64,000 bases of DNA. Source: an uncultured Eubacterium sp. Lineage in GTDB: Bacteria; Bacillota; Clostridia; Lachnospirales; Lachnospiraceae. The stretch covers positions 1-64,000 of the forward strand of contig CAKRFN010000006.1 in NCBI GenBank assembly GCA_934320655.1, read 5' to 3'. Below the pieces are notes generated by a model, which searched no databases, was not told the origin of the DNA, and worked only from the letters and a program-made list of their open reading frames with translations. Both the position numbers and the translations under genes were made by a program. How positions within the stretch are numbered: the first letter of the stretch is position 1; every line of letters begins with the position of its first letter. This document shows, one piece after another, positions 52,919 through 60,627 of the stretch.

Positions 52919-52953
52919 AAAACTGTCCAGAATCAGTGAACCCGATCCTGAAC
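52919..52953 (-). terminator. Probable terminator of secA
   Basis: CTGT.CAG.ATC / GAT.CTG.ACAG interrupted stem with TTTTG on the minus-strand 3' side, 13 bp after the secA stop. Confidence 0.45.
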
Positions 52954-52966
52954 AGCTTTTCATCTG

Positions 52967-55537
52967 CTACGCCTGTCTGCCGCAGCACTGCTTATATTTC
53001 TTGCCGCTGCCGCACGGACAGGGATCATTCGGATATACTTTTTTGACTTCACGCTTCTTCGGTGCCGCTGCCAGGGAGTCATCCTTGTTCGTTCCCGTCA
53101 CCTTGGCTACCTGCTCACGCTCTACCTTCTGCTCTACCTTTACGTGGAACAGCATGCGCAGAGTATCTTCGGTAATCGCTGCGGTCATATCATCGAACAT
53201 CTTGAAACCTAACCGTTTGTACTCTACGAGCGGATCTCTCTGTGCAAATGTCTGCAAACCAATACCCTGCCGCAGCTGATCCATATCATCGATATGGGAC
53301 ATCCACTTGCGGTCGATCGTCTTGAGCAATACGACACGCTCCAGCTCACGGACTGCCTCGGGCTCAGGGAACTCTGCCTCCTTCAGCTCATACAGCTTCA
53401 CCGCACGCTCCTTGAGCACATGCTTGAGCTCCTTTGCATTCTTGCAGCCTTTTACATCTTCGGGTGTCACCGGCTCCATCGGGATAACGGGAATAATGAT
53501 CTGGTTCAGCTCGACAATATCCCAGTCCTCAGACGGAATATCATCTGAAATACAGTTATCTACCGCGCTTTCCACAAAATCCGTCATCATCTTGTAGATC
53601 GCATCGCGCATGCTCTCACCGTTCAATACGCGGGCACGCTCCTCGTAGACGATCTCACGCTGATCGTTGTTGACCTGATCGTAGTCGAGCAGGTTTTTAC
53701 GGATTCCGAAGTTGTTGCTCTCGATCTTCATCTGTGCTTTCTCGATGGCATTCGTCAGCATCTTATGCTGGATCTCCTCGCCCTCGGGCACGCCCAGTGC
53801 GTTAAACATATTCATCAGTTTCTCTGATCCGAACAGACGCATCAAATCGTCTTCCAGTGAAATATAGAACTTGGATTCACCAGGATCTCCCTGTCGACCG
53901 GAACGACCGCGCAGCTGGTTATCGATACGTCGTGACTCGTGACGCTCCGTACCAATGATCTTGAGTCCGCCTGCCGCTACTGATTCCGGATCCAGCTTGA
54001 TATCCGTACCACGACCTGCCATGTTGGTCGCTATGGTCACTGTTCCATGCTCACCGGCATGTGATACGATCTCCGCCTCCATCTCATGGAACTTCGCATT
54101 TAATACCTGATGCTTGATGCCCTCTTTGTTCAGCATACGTGAAAGCATCTCGGATGTCTCGATCGTGATCGTACCGACCAGAACCGGCTGTCCCTTTTCA
54201 TGCGATGCCTTGATGTCCTCCACAACTGCATGGAATTTTTCTTTTTTCGTCTTGTATACAGCATCCTGATGATCGATTCGGATCACGGGCTTGTTGGTTG
54301 GGATCTCAACAACATCCATGCCGTAAATATCGCGGAACTCCTTTTCCTCTGTGAGCGCCGTACCGGTCATACCTGATTTCTTGTCGAATTTATTAAAGAA
54401 GTTCTGGAAAGTGATCGTCGCCAGTGTGCGGCTCTCTCTCTTGACCTTTACATGCTCTTTTGCCTCGATCGCCTGATGCAGTCCGTCCGAATAACGACGA
54501 CCGGGCATGATACGTCCGGTAAACTCATCGACGATGAGCACTTCATCATCCTTTACGACATAATCCTTGTCGCGGAACATCAGATTATGCGCACGCAGCG
54601 CCAAAATAATATTGTGCTGGATCTCAAGGTTCTCGGCATCGGCGAGATTGTCAAGCTTGAAGAACTGCTCGACCTTTGCCACGCCCTGCTCGGTAAGGTT
54701 GATGACCTTGTCCTTCTCATTTACGATAAAGTCTCCAGTCTCCTCGATCTCCACACCCATGAGTGCGTCCATCTTGCTGAACTCGCCGCTCGCCTCGCCG
54801 CGCTGCATCTGGCGCGCCAGAATATCACACGCCTCATACAGTCTGGTGGATTTGCTGCTCTGTCCGGAAATAATCAACGGTGTACGCGCCTCATCGATCA
54901 ATACGGAATCCACCTCGTCGATAATAACGTAATGCAGTCCGCGCTGTACAAGCTGTTCCTTGTAAATGACCATGTTATCTCGCAGATAGTCAAATCCGAT
55001 CTCGTTATTCGTCACGTAGGTAATATCGCAGTTGTACATCTCCCTGCGCTCGTCGTTGTCCATGCTGTTGAGGACGCAGCCGACCTTTAATCCTAAAAAC
55101 TCGTGAACCTGTCCCATCTCATCCGCATCACGCTTTGCCAGATAATCGTTGACTGTGACGATGCAGACACCTTTTCCCTCCAGCGCATTCAGATATGCCG
55201 GAAGCGTTGCTACCAATGTCTTTCCTTCACCGGTCCGCATCTCTGCGATTCGTCCCTGATGCAGAACGATTCCACCGAGAAGCTGTACACGGTAATGTTC
55301 CATGCCGAGCACACGGACTGCTGCCTCACGGACAACTGCGTATGCCTCTACCAGTAAATCATCTAAAGTCTCGCCGTTTGCCAGGCGCTCCTTAAATTCT
55401 TTGGTCTTATCAGCGAGCTGTTCGTCGGTCAACGCCTGCATCTGCGGACGCAGCGCATCAATCTGGTCGACCAGCGGCGTAATTCTCTTGATCTCACGCT
55501 CGCTATGAGTTCCAAACATTTTTTCTATCAGGTTCAT
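52967..55537 (-). CDS. secA: Preprotein translocase ATPase SecA
   Basis: 856 residues. DEAD-like motor: Walker A M-R-T-G-E-G-K-T near 106, V-D-S-V-L-I-D-E-A-R-T-P near 210, G-T-D-I-K-L and I-D-N-Q-L-R-G-R-S-G-R-Q-G-D-P motifs, then the scaffold and wing domains and a C-terminal SEC-C zinc motif C-P-C-G-S-G... C-C-G. Drives export through SecYEG, and many surface proteins in this window depend on it. The leader holds GGTAAG-N4-CTTACC. Confidence 0.97.
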   Translation of the reverse strand: MNLIEKMFGTHSEREIKRITPLVDQIDALRPQMQALTDEQLADKTKEFKERLANGETLDDLLVEAYAVVREAAVRVLGMEHYRVQLLGGIVLHQGRIAEMRTGEGKTLVATLPAYLNALEGKGVCIVTVNDYLAKRDADEMGQVHEFLGLKVGCVLNSMDNDERREMYNCDITYVTNNEIGFDYLRDNMVIYKEQLVQRGLHYVIIDEVDSVLIDEARTPLIISGQSSKSTRLYEACDILARQMQRGEASGEFSKMDALMGVEIEETGDFIVNEKDKVINLTEQGVAKVEQFFKLDNLADAENLEIQHNIILALRAHNLMFRDKDYVVKDDEVLIVDEFTGRIMPGRRYSDGLHQAIEAKEHVKVKRESRTLATITFQNFFNKFDKKSGMTGTALTEEKEFRDIYGMDVVEIPTNKPVIRIDHQDAVYKTKKEKFHAVVEDIKASHEKGQPVLVGTITIETSEMLSRMLNKEGIKHQVLNAKFHEMEAEIVSHAGEHGTVTIATNMAGRGTDIKLDPESVAAGGLKIIGTERHESRRIDNQLRGRSGRQGDPGESKFYISLEDDLMRLFGSEKLMNMFNALGVPEGEEIQHKMLTNAIEKAQMKIESNNFGIRKNLLDYDQVNNDQREIVYEERARVLNGESMRDAIYKMMTDFVESAVDNCISDDIPSEDWDIVELNQIIIPVIPMEPVTPEDVKGCKNAKELKHVLKERAVKLYELKEAEFPEPEAVRELERVVLLKTIDRKWMSHIDDMDQLRQGIGLQTFAQRDPLVEYKRLGFKMFDDMTAAITEDTLRMLFHVKVEQKVEREQVAKVTGTNKDDSLAAAPKKREVKKVYPNDPCPCGSGKKYKQCCGRQA

Positions 55538-55561
55538 ATAATAATACTCCTAACTATGTCC

Positions 55562-55637
55562 GGTAAGCCGTCTTACCTTTTTATATGGTTATGCACATTA
55601 ACTGTTATATTCTAACACGATTGCGCGATTTTCACAA
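55562..55637 (-). promoter_or_regulatory. Promoter and leader hairpin of secA
   Basis: TTGTGA (55632-55637), 17 bp, TAGAAT (55609-55614) on the minus strand. A hairpin GGTAAG-N4-CTTACC (55562-55577) sits in the leader about 25 nt before the start codon. Confidence 0.6.
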
Positions 55638-55730
55638 GTAGCAGTCCTGTGAACCTTTTGTAAACGTTTTTTGAACGTGTAATATTGACTTTTACCGTTA
55701 CTGTTCCGGCAACTTTTAAACGATGCAGTC

Positions 55731-55759
55731 TTGCATTTGCGGGGCGCGCGTGCTAAAAT
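55731..55759 (+). promoter_or_regulatory. Promoter of the TSCPD gene, now separated by an insertion
   Basis: TTGCAT (55731-55736), 17 bp, TAAAAT (55754-55759), plus strand. The expected transcription start falls at about 55766, within the 12-bp repeat where the 380-bp element entered. Without the element the leader would be only about 40 nt. Confidence 0.55.
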
Positions 55760-55763
55760 AACC

Positions 55764-56167
55764 GGAAACATATCTTAGGCGTTTGCGAAACTATTTAATC
55801 ATCGGGCTACCTGGCTGTGGGCGCAGTGGCATTCTGATCAAGCTGCTCCGATTGCCCGGCGGTGTCTCGCTGTCTCTTCAGCCTTGGCTCGATGTGTCCT
55901 TCGCACACATAGCCTGCGGCTTTCAGCTATGACATGAAGTTCGTTTACGAATCGCTCGCACTTCGCCGGGCAAAAGTCGCAGTTGACAGAAACCACTGTG
56001 CCCACAGCCGTTAGTCCTGCGTTATATACTGCTTGCGAAATATTTTAATAGGTGAACGGGGCATGCAAGCACTATCAACTCAGATGAGGAAGTAGCAGCG
56101 CGAGCAAAGGCGTGTCTGACCAAAAACCTGACAAAAATAGTTTCGCAAACGCCTAGGAAACATATCT
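55764..56167. mobile_element. 380-bp MITE-like insertion with 20-bp terminal inverted repeats
   Basis: The element spans 55776-56155. Ends are perfect inverted repeats TAGGCGTTTGCGAAACTATT (55776-55795) and its complement (56136-56155). The 12-bp direct repeats GGAAACATATCT (55764-55775 and 56156-56167) flank it and are a likely target-site duplication. No transposase frame. The inside is palindromic: 17-bp arms at 55813-55829 and 55993-56009 (one mismatch) and TGCCCGGCG/CGCCGGGCA (55853-55861 and 55964-55972). A variant of the end sequence recurs at about 56031-56049. End length and duplication size resemble IS4/IS231-type elements, but the family is not established. Confidence 0.8.
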
Positions 56168-56188
56168 GACACAAAGGAGGATCTGACA

Positions 56189-56446
56189 ATGAACTACACA
56201 TATAGAACAAAAGGCACCTGCTCTTCTCTGATCGAACTGGAGCTGGACGGCAATATCGTACACAATGTAAAATTCACCGGTGGCTGTGACGGCAATCTGA
56301 AAGCCATTCCGAAGCTCGTGGAAGGCATGACTGTCGATGAGGTAGAGAAACGCATCGGTGGTATCCACTGCGGTTTTAAAAATACTTCCTGCGGTGACCA
56401 GCTCGCGAAGGCATGCCGCGAGGCATACGAGAGCAGCCGGAAATAG
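56189..56446 (+). CDS. TSCPD-domain protein (TIGR03905 family)
   Basis: 85 residues. The pattern C-S-S-L-I-E, G-G-C-D-G-N-L, I-H-C-G-F-K and the T-S-C-G-D-Q-L motif mark the TSCPD domain, also found at the C-terminus of some ribonucleotide reductases. Function of the free-standing form is unknown. Four cysteines could bind metal. AAGGAGG upstream of the ATG. The 380-bp element ends 33 bp before the start codon. Confidence 0.85.
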   Translation: MNYTYRTKGTCSSLIELELDGNIVHNVKFTGGCDGNLKAIPKLVEGMTVDEVEKRIGGIHCGFKNTSCGDQLAKACREAYESSRK

Positions 56447-56470
56447 GCAGTGCAAAATAAACCCAAAACG

Positions 56471-56515
56471 AAACAGGGGGACTGGTCAGTCAATGATCAG
56501 CCCCCTGTTTTGTTA
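56471..56515. terminator. Terminator of the TSCPD gene
   Basis: Perfect AAACAGGGGG/CCCCCTGTTT stem with an inner CTG/CAG and TTTTGTTATT on the plus side. It can also serve the convergent ABC operon on the minus strand. Confidence 0.75.
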
Positions 56516-56566
56516 TTCATGGCAATAGAATGATCTCGTAGCGTGCATTCTATTGTTTTTCAGCTG

Positions 56567-57328
56567 TTAATCAGCCTCATATTTGCCAAGAAATTCCTGC
56601 AATCTCGTATTTCCGGCATCGAACACCTGCTCCGGCGTTCCCTCCTGCACGATCACACCATGCTCCATAAAAATCACATGATCCGCTACATTTCTCGCAA
56701 AATTCATCTCATGTGTGACGATCACCATCGTCATATGTTCTGCTGCCAGTCCCTTGATCACGCGCAGGATATCTCCGGTCAACTCCGGATCGAGCGCCGA
56801 TGTCGGCTCATCGAAAAACAAAATCTTCGGATTCATCGCGAGTGCACGCGCAATCGACACGCGCTGCTGTTGCCCGCCGGAAAGCTGGTAGGGATAGGCA
56901 TCCGCCTTGTCCTCCAGTCCCATCTTCGCGAGTAATGCACGCGCTTCCTTTTCAACCTCCGCGCGGTCGCGCTTCTGGACGCGGATCGGCGCATCCATGA
57001 CATTTTTCAGCACGGAATAGTGCGGAAACAGGTGAAAATTCTGAAATACCATGCCGTAGTCGCGCCGGATCTCCTTGAGTGCAGCATTGTCCGCATAATG
57101 CACAATACCTGCATCATCCGTCCATGCCGCTTTTCCGCCGATATATTCGATCTCTCCGCCGTCGATCGTCTCCAGCATGACCGCACAGCGCATGATCGTC
57201 GATTTTCCAGAACCGGAAGGCCCGATGATCGCCAGCACTTCGCCCTCCTGAACCGACAGCGAAATATCTTTTAACACCTCTAAGCCGTCAAAGCTCTTTT
57301 TGATATGCTCCATTCGCAAAATATCCAT
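56567..57328 (-). CDS. Amino-acid ABC transporter, ATP-binding protein
   Basis: 253 residues, GlnQ/HisP type. Walker A G-P-S-G-S-G-K-S-T near 36-44, Q-loop F-Q-N-F-H-L-F, signature L-S-G-G-Q-Q-Q-R, Walker B I-L-F-F-D-E-P-T-S-A-L-D and H-loop V-T-H-E-M. A short insertion (G-K-A-A-W-T-D-D-A-G) lies after Walker A. Powers uptake through the permease encoded 12 bp upstream. Last gene of a three-gene operon. Confidence 0.92.
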   Translation of the reverse strand: MDILRMEHIKKSFDGLEVLKDISLSVQEGEVLAIIGPSGSGKSTIMRCAVMLETIDGGEIEYIGGKAAWTDDAGIVHYADNAALKEIRRDYGMVFQNFHLFPHYSVLKNVMDAPIRVQKRDRAEVEKEARALLAKMGLEDKADAYPYQLSGGQQQRVSIARALAMNPKILFFDEPTSALDPELTGDILRVIKGLAAEHMTMVIVTHEMNFARNVADHVIFMEHGVIVQEGTPEQVFDAGNTRLQEFLGKYEAD

Positions 57329-57340
57329 CGTCTGCCCCTC

Positions 57341-58006
57341 CTATCTGTAGTAATTCAGTTTTTCTTCCAGTCTGGTCATTCCTGTGGACACCAGCCAGTT
57401 GAAAATAAAATAGAAGATAGCTGCCACGGCAAACGGCACAAACGTCGTCTCCTTCGCGGCGATCTGCTTTGCGATCGTGAACATCTCCATATACGCCAGT
57501 GAAAATGCGAGCGAGGTGTCCTTGACGAGCGTCACCATCTCATTGGTGATCGAGGGCAGCACCCGCTTGATGACCTGCGGCAGTATGATAAATACAAACG
57601 TCTGCGCCTTTGTATAGCCGAGTACCTCTGCTGCCTCATACTGCCCCTTCGGCATGGATTCGATACCCGAACGGTAGATCTCCGCAAAATATGCCGCATA
57701 GTTGATCGAAAACGCGAGAATGATCGCAGGATAGCGGAAACCACCGATATCTGCGCGCCACAAAAAGTACGGTCCGTAGTAAACGACCATCAACTGCAGC
57801 ATGAGCGGTGTACCTCTCATAATGTCGATATAGAGCTTTGTGATCCCCCGTACCACGCGAAAACGCCCAAACAGCTTTACGTTTGACATGCGTCCGAATG
57901 TGATGAGCAATCCAAGCGGCAAAGAGAAAAGTAAAGTCCAACAGAAAATACTGATGGACTTTAGCATTCCTCCCGCCAACTGCTGAAAAATCATAGCGGT
58001 AGACAT
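57341..58006 (-). CDS. Amino-acid ABC transporter, permease
   Basis: 221 residues, five or so transmembrane helices and the HisMQ-type coupling loop E-I-Y-R-S-G-I-E-S-M-P-K-G-Q-Y-E-A-A. R-G-T-P-L-M-L-Q before it is typical of polar-amino-acid permeases. Probably works as a homodimer, since only one permease gene is present. GGGAGG 9 nt upstream. Confidence 0.92.
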   Translation of the reverse strand: MSTAMIFQQLAGGMLKSISIFCWTLLFSLPLGLLITFGRMSNVKLFGRFRVVRGITKLYIDIMRGTPLMLQLMVVYYGPYFLWRADIGGFRYPAIILAFSINYAAYFAEIYRSGIESMPKGQYEAAEVLGYTKAQTFVFIILPQVIKRVLPSITNEMVTLVKDTSLAFSLAYMEMFTIAKQIAAKETTFVPFAVAAIFYFIFNWLVSTGMTRLEEKLNYYR

Positions 58007-58051
58007 ATGTATATTCCTCCCGGAGCGTATACCCCTTTTCCTTTTAAACGG

Positions 58052-58834
58052 TTACTTTCCGATACAGATCAGATCGGAAATATCGTACTTCTCTGCCAGC
58101 TTTGCAATCGTTCCGTCCTCTGCCAGCTTGGTCAGATCTGCATCTACGATGTCACACAGCTCGGTGTTGCCCTTTTTAAAGCCGACTGCGTATTTCTCGG
58201 AATTGAGCACCTCTGAGAGAATCGTATATCCCTCACCGCGTGTCTTGATCTGATAGTTTGCAACTCCGATATCCATCGCAACCGCATCTACCGATCCTGC
58301 CTGTAACTCTACAAAGGCACTGTTATAATCTGCGAACTCCTGAAGTCCTGCGAATGTACCTGCGAGATCTGCCTGATCCTCCTGAAGCAATGTAAGCGCT
58401 GCACTCGCTGCCTGTACACCAACGGTTTTGCCTGCGAGATCTGCGAGTGAACTGATACCGGAATTCTCAGCAACAACGATCACCTGACTGTTATCGACAT
58501 ACGCCTGTGACCATGTATAATCATCCTCTCTGCCATCCACGGTAAATCCGTTCCAGATACAATCGATCGCGCCGCTCTCCAGCTCCATATCCTTAGAGTT
58601 CCACTCGATCGGCTTTTTCTCTAATGTCCAGCCTTCCATATCACAGACTGCCTGCGCGAGCTCCAGATCGAATCCGGTATACTCTCCGTTGTCGTCCATG
58701 TAGCCATACGGCGGATATTCCGCATCGAATCCTACTGTAAATGTCTTGTCTTCACTCTTTGAACCGCATCCGGTCAACATTCCGGCAGTCATCGCTGCTG
58801 CCAGTACACATACGAGCCATTTGTTATTTTTCAT
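58052..58834 (-). CDS. Amino-acid ABC transporter, substrate-binding lipoprotein
   Basis: 260 residues. Lipoprotein signal peptide with lipobox L-T-G-C near residue 23. SBP family 3 fold: F-T-V-G-F-D-A-E-Y-P-P-Y-G-Y, G-F-D-L-E-L-A-Q and M-E-L-E-S-G-A-I-D-C-I-W-N-G. Binds an amino acid outside the membrane; the exact ligand is not clear from the sequence. First gene of the operon, with its own promoter. Confidence 0.9.
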   Translation of the reverse strand: MKNNKWLVCVLAAAMTAGMLTGCGSKSEDKTFTVGFDAEYPPYGYMDDNGEYTGFDLELAQAVCDMEGWTLEKKPIEWNSKDMELESGAIDCIWNGFTVDGREDDYTWSQAYVDNSQVIVVAENSGISSLADLAGKTVGVQAASAALTLLQEDQADLAGTFAGLQEFADYNSAFVELQAGSVDAVAMDIGVANYQIKTRGEGYTILSEVLNSEKYAVGFKKGNTELCDIVDADLTKLAEDGTIAKLAEKYDISDLICIGK

Positions 58835-58885
58835 ATTGTTTATCCTCCTGCACTTTTTGCAACCTTTTCACTTTATCTCGGTGAT

Positions 58886-58914
58886 ATGCTACCACAGTCG
58901 CGTGCAGGTGTCAA
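58886..58914 (-). promoter_or_regulatory. Promoter of the amino-acid ABC operon
   Basis: TTGACA (58909-58914), 17 bp, TAGCAT (58886-58891) on the minus strand. The -35 box overlaps the stop codon of the PilZ gene. Confidence 0.65.
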
Positions 58915-59585
58915 TGACTATTTGTATTCATATCCGGCGTTCCCTCCGCCTGATTCCGCTCCTTGATCGCTTCCAGCTTGTGCTTTACATATGCGATCCA
59001 CTCCTCATCCGGCTGCTGGATCGTTCCGCCGTATTTGAACAGACCGCTGGGCAGTTCGATCCCACGCAGGATATTCACCCGCAGCGAAATAGCCATCTGC
59101 TCTGCCCGGTCCTCGTAGACGATCGACACCGGGTTCCAGTCCCTCTCCGGTATTGATTTCTTGCAGACAAAGCCGATTCCATTCTCGCTGTAGTTACGCA
59201 CGACGATCTCCCAGTCCTTGTCATCGGAGAGCGTCCGCAGCGTCGCACCCATGTCTGTGCGGATGCGGGGATCATTGCGTCGGTTGACCCTTACGCAGTC
59301 CCTCTTGGTCGTGAGCAGATGGCACAGCTTTCTCTGATAAATATCTTTACGGATCCGGCATCCGCTCCAGCCGAATGCCTGCCGTTTTTCATTGACATAA
59401 AATGCAAATATCTGGATGTTTTCAACCGAAAAATCGATGAACTGCCCGTCGTGTTTGATCGGGTAGAGATACAATCCATCCTCACGCGTCGCGAAAACGA
59501 CTGCCATACACTCAAACTTTTTCTCGCCCCGCACCACGCGGATCTGTATCATCGCATTTGCCGGTATTTCACCTATTTTCATCAA
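58911..59585 (-). CDS. PilZ-domain protein (YcgR-like c-di-GMP receptor)
   Basis: 224 residues. N-terminal YcgR-N-like beta domain (about 1-95), then a PilZ domain opening with R-V-N-R-R-N-D-P-R-I-R (arginine motif RxxxR) and N-Y-S-E-N-G-I-G-F (the D/N-x-S-x-x-G motif). These bind cyclic di-GMP. YcgR-type proteins slow the flagellar motor, and this strain has flagellar genes. Ends with W-I-A-Y-V-K-H-K-L and a charged tail. Stands between the NHL-repeat gene and the ABC operon. Confidence 0.85.
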   Translation of the reverse strand: MMKIGEIPANAMIQIRVVRGEKKFECMAVVFATREDGLYLYPIKHDGQFIDFSVENIQIFAFYVNEKRQAFGWSGCRIRKDIYQRKLCHLLTTKRDCVRVNRRNDPRIRTDMGATLRTLSDDKDWEIVVRNYSENGIGFVCKKSIPERDWNPVSIVYEDRAEQMAISLRVNILRGIELPSGLFKYGGTIQQPDEEWIAYVKHKLEAIKERNQAEGTPDMNTNSH

Positions 59586-59600
59586 GTATGCCTCCGTCTG

Positions 59601-60611
59601 CTATAGCTGAACGCTATACAGCTCCTCTGTAAAAATATCACCTATAAATAGCCGCTTTCCAATCACAGTCAATCCGCACGGTTCCGCCGGAGCCCGGCCG
59701 TCTCCCATGGAAAATGCCCTTATCACCGTAGTAATTTTGCCGTCTGCGAGCTTTTTCACACATGCATTGCCGGTATCGGATATATAGACCGCATCCGCAT
59801 TTACATATATATCCTGCGGATTTGACAGCCTTGCCTTGCGTGCGTTTCCATCTGCATCTCCCTCGATGCCCTTTTTGCTTCCTGCCACGGTTGTCACCTT
59901 TCCATCTTCGATCTTACACACCCGATGGTTGCCGGAATCCGCCACATAGAGCGCCCCTTCATAATAATACAGTCCGGTCGGCTCGTAAAATCTTGCTTTT
60001 TTCAATGTGCCATCCGCGCAACCGGCTGTCCCGCCGGCATAAGTCGTTACATTTCCCTTTTTATCGATTTTGCGGATCGCATTGTTTCCGGTATCCGCAA
60101 TATAGACTTCCCCATCCGCGCCTGCTGCCATGCCTGTCGGCCGGTTAAAACGCGCTTTCTGACCGGATGCATCCTTATATCCACGCCTGCCGTTACCCGC
60201 TATCGTGGTCACTCTGCCATTTTTATACAGGCGCAGCGCATGGTTTTCGCTGTCCGAGATCAGCCAGCCGCCCTTGTAAGCAGCCACATCCCACGGTGCA
60301 TGGAAGCGCGCCTTGTTTGCCTTTCCATCTCTATACCCGCTGGTGCCTTCCTTTCCGGCAAGCATCGTATAAGAGCCATTCTTTGTCCGCATACGGAGCA
60401 CATCATAATTGCGGTCTGCAATGTACATGGCTCCTTTTGCATCGGTGGCAATTCCGGACGGTGCAAGCGTAAATCGTGTCTGCGCGGTATCCTGTCCTGC
60501 TTCCTGTGCCGCTGTCTGGGTGTCAGATGTCACATCTGCCCGCACCGGCAAGGCGGGTGCCGTTCCCATCACGACCAATGCCAGTAATAGTATCAAACCC
60601 TTTTGTCTCAT
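59601..60611 (-). CDS. Secreted NHL-repeat beta-propeller protein
   Basis: 336 residues from the ATG at 60611 (GGAGAG upstream; a longer frame to 60659 lacks support). Signal peptide L-L-L-A-L-V-V-M-G ending V-R-A-D. Five to six NHL repeats, each with Y-I-A-D-x-x-N/S-x-x-V/I-R-K-type cores (Y-I-A-D-R-N-Y-D, Y-I-A-D-T-G-N-N, Y-V-A-D-S-G-N-H, Y-I-S-D-T-G-N-A). It forms an extracellular propeller for protein or glycan binding. Partner unknown. Placed 16 bp downstream of the CHASE2 cyclase gene, probably the same operon. Confidence 0.8.
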   Translation of the reverse strand: MRQKGLILLLALVVMGTAPALPVRADVTSDTQTAAQEAGQDTAQTRFTLAPSGIATDAKGAMYIADRNYDVLRMRTKNGSYTMLAGKEGTSGYRDGKANKARFHAPWDVAAYKGGWLISDSENHALRLYKNGRVTTIAGNGRRGYKDASGQKARFNRPTGMAAGADGEVYIADTGNNAIRKIDKKGNVTTYAGGTAGCADGTLKKARFYEPTGLYYYEGALYVADSGNHRVCKIEDGKVTTVAGSKKGIEGDADGNARKARLSNPQDIYVNADAVYISDTGNACVKKLADGKITTVIRAFSMGDGRAPAEPCGLTVIGKRLFIGDIFTEELYSVQL

Positions 60612-60627
60612 CTCTATCTCTCCTCTG

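Noticed and set aside
56022..56210. 62-codon minus-strand frame within the 380-bp element as a transposase
   Set aside because: It runs from outside the element across one terminal repeat, is cysteine-rich without a DDE or HUH pattern and has no start signal.
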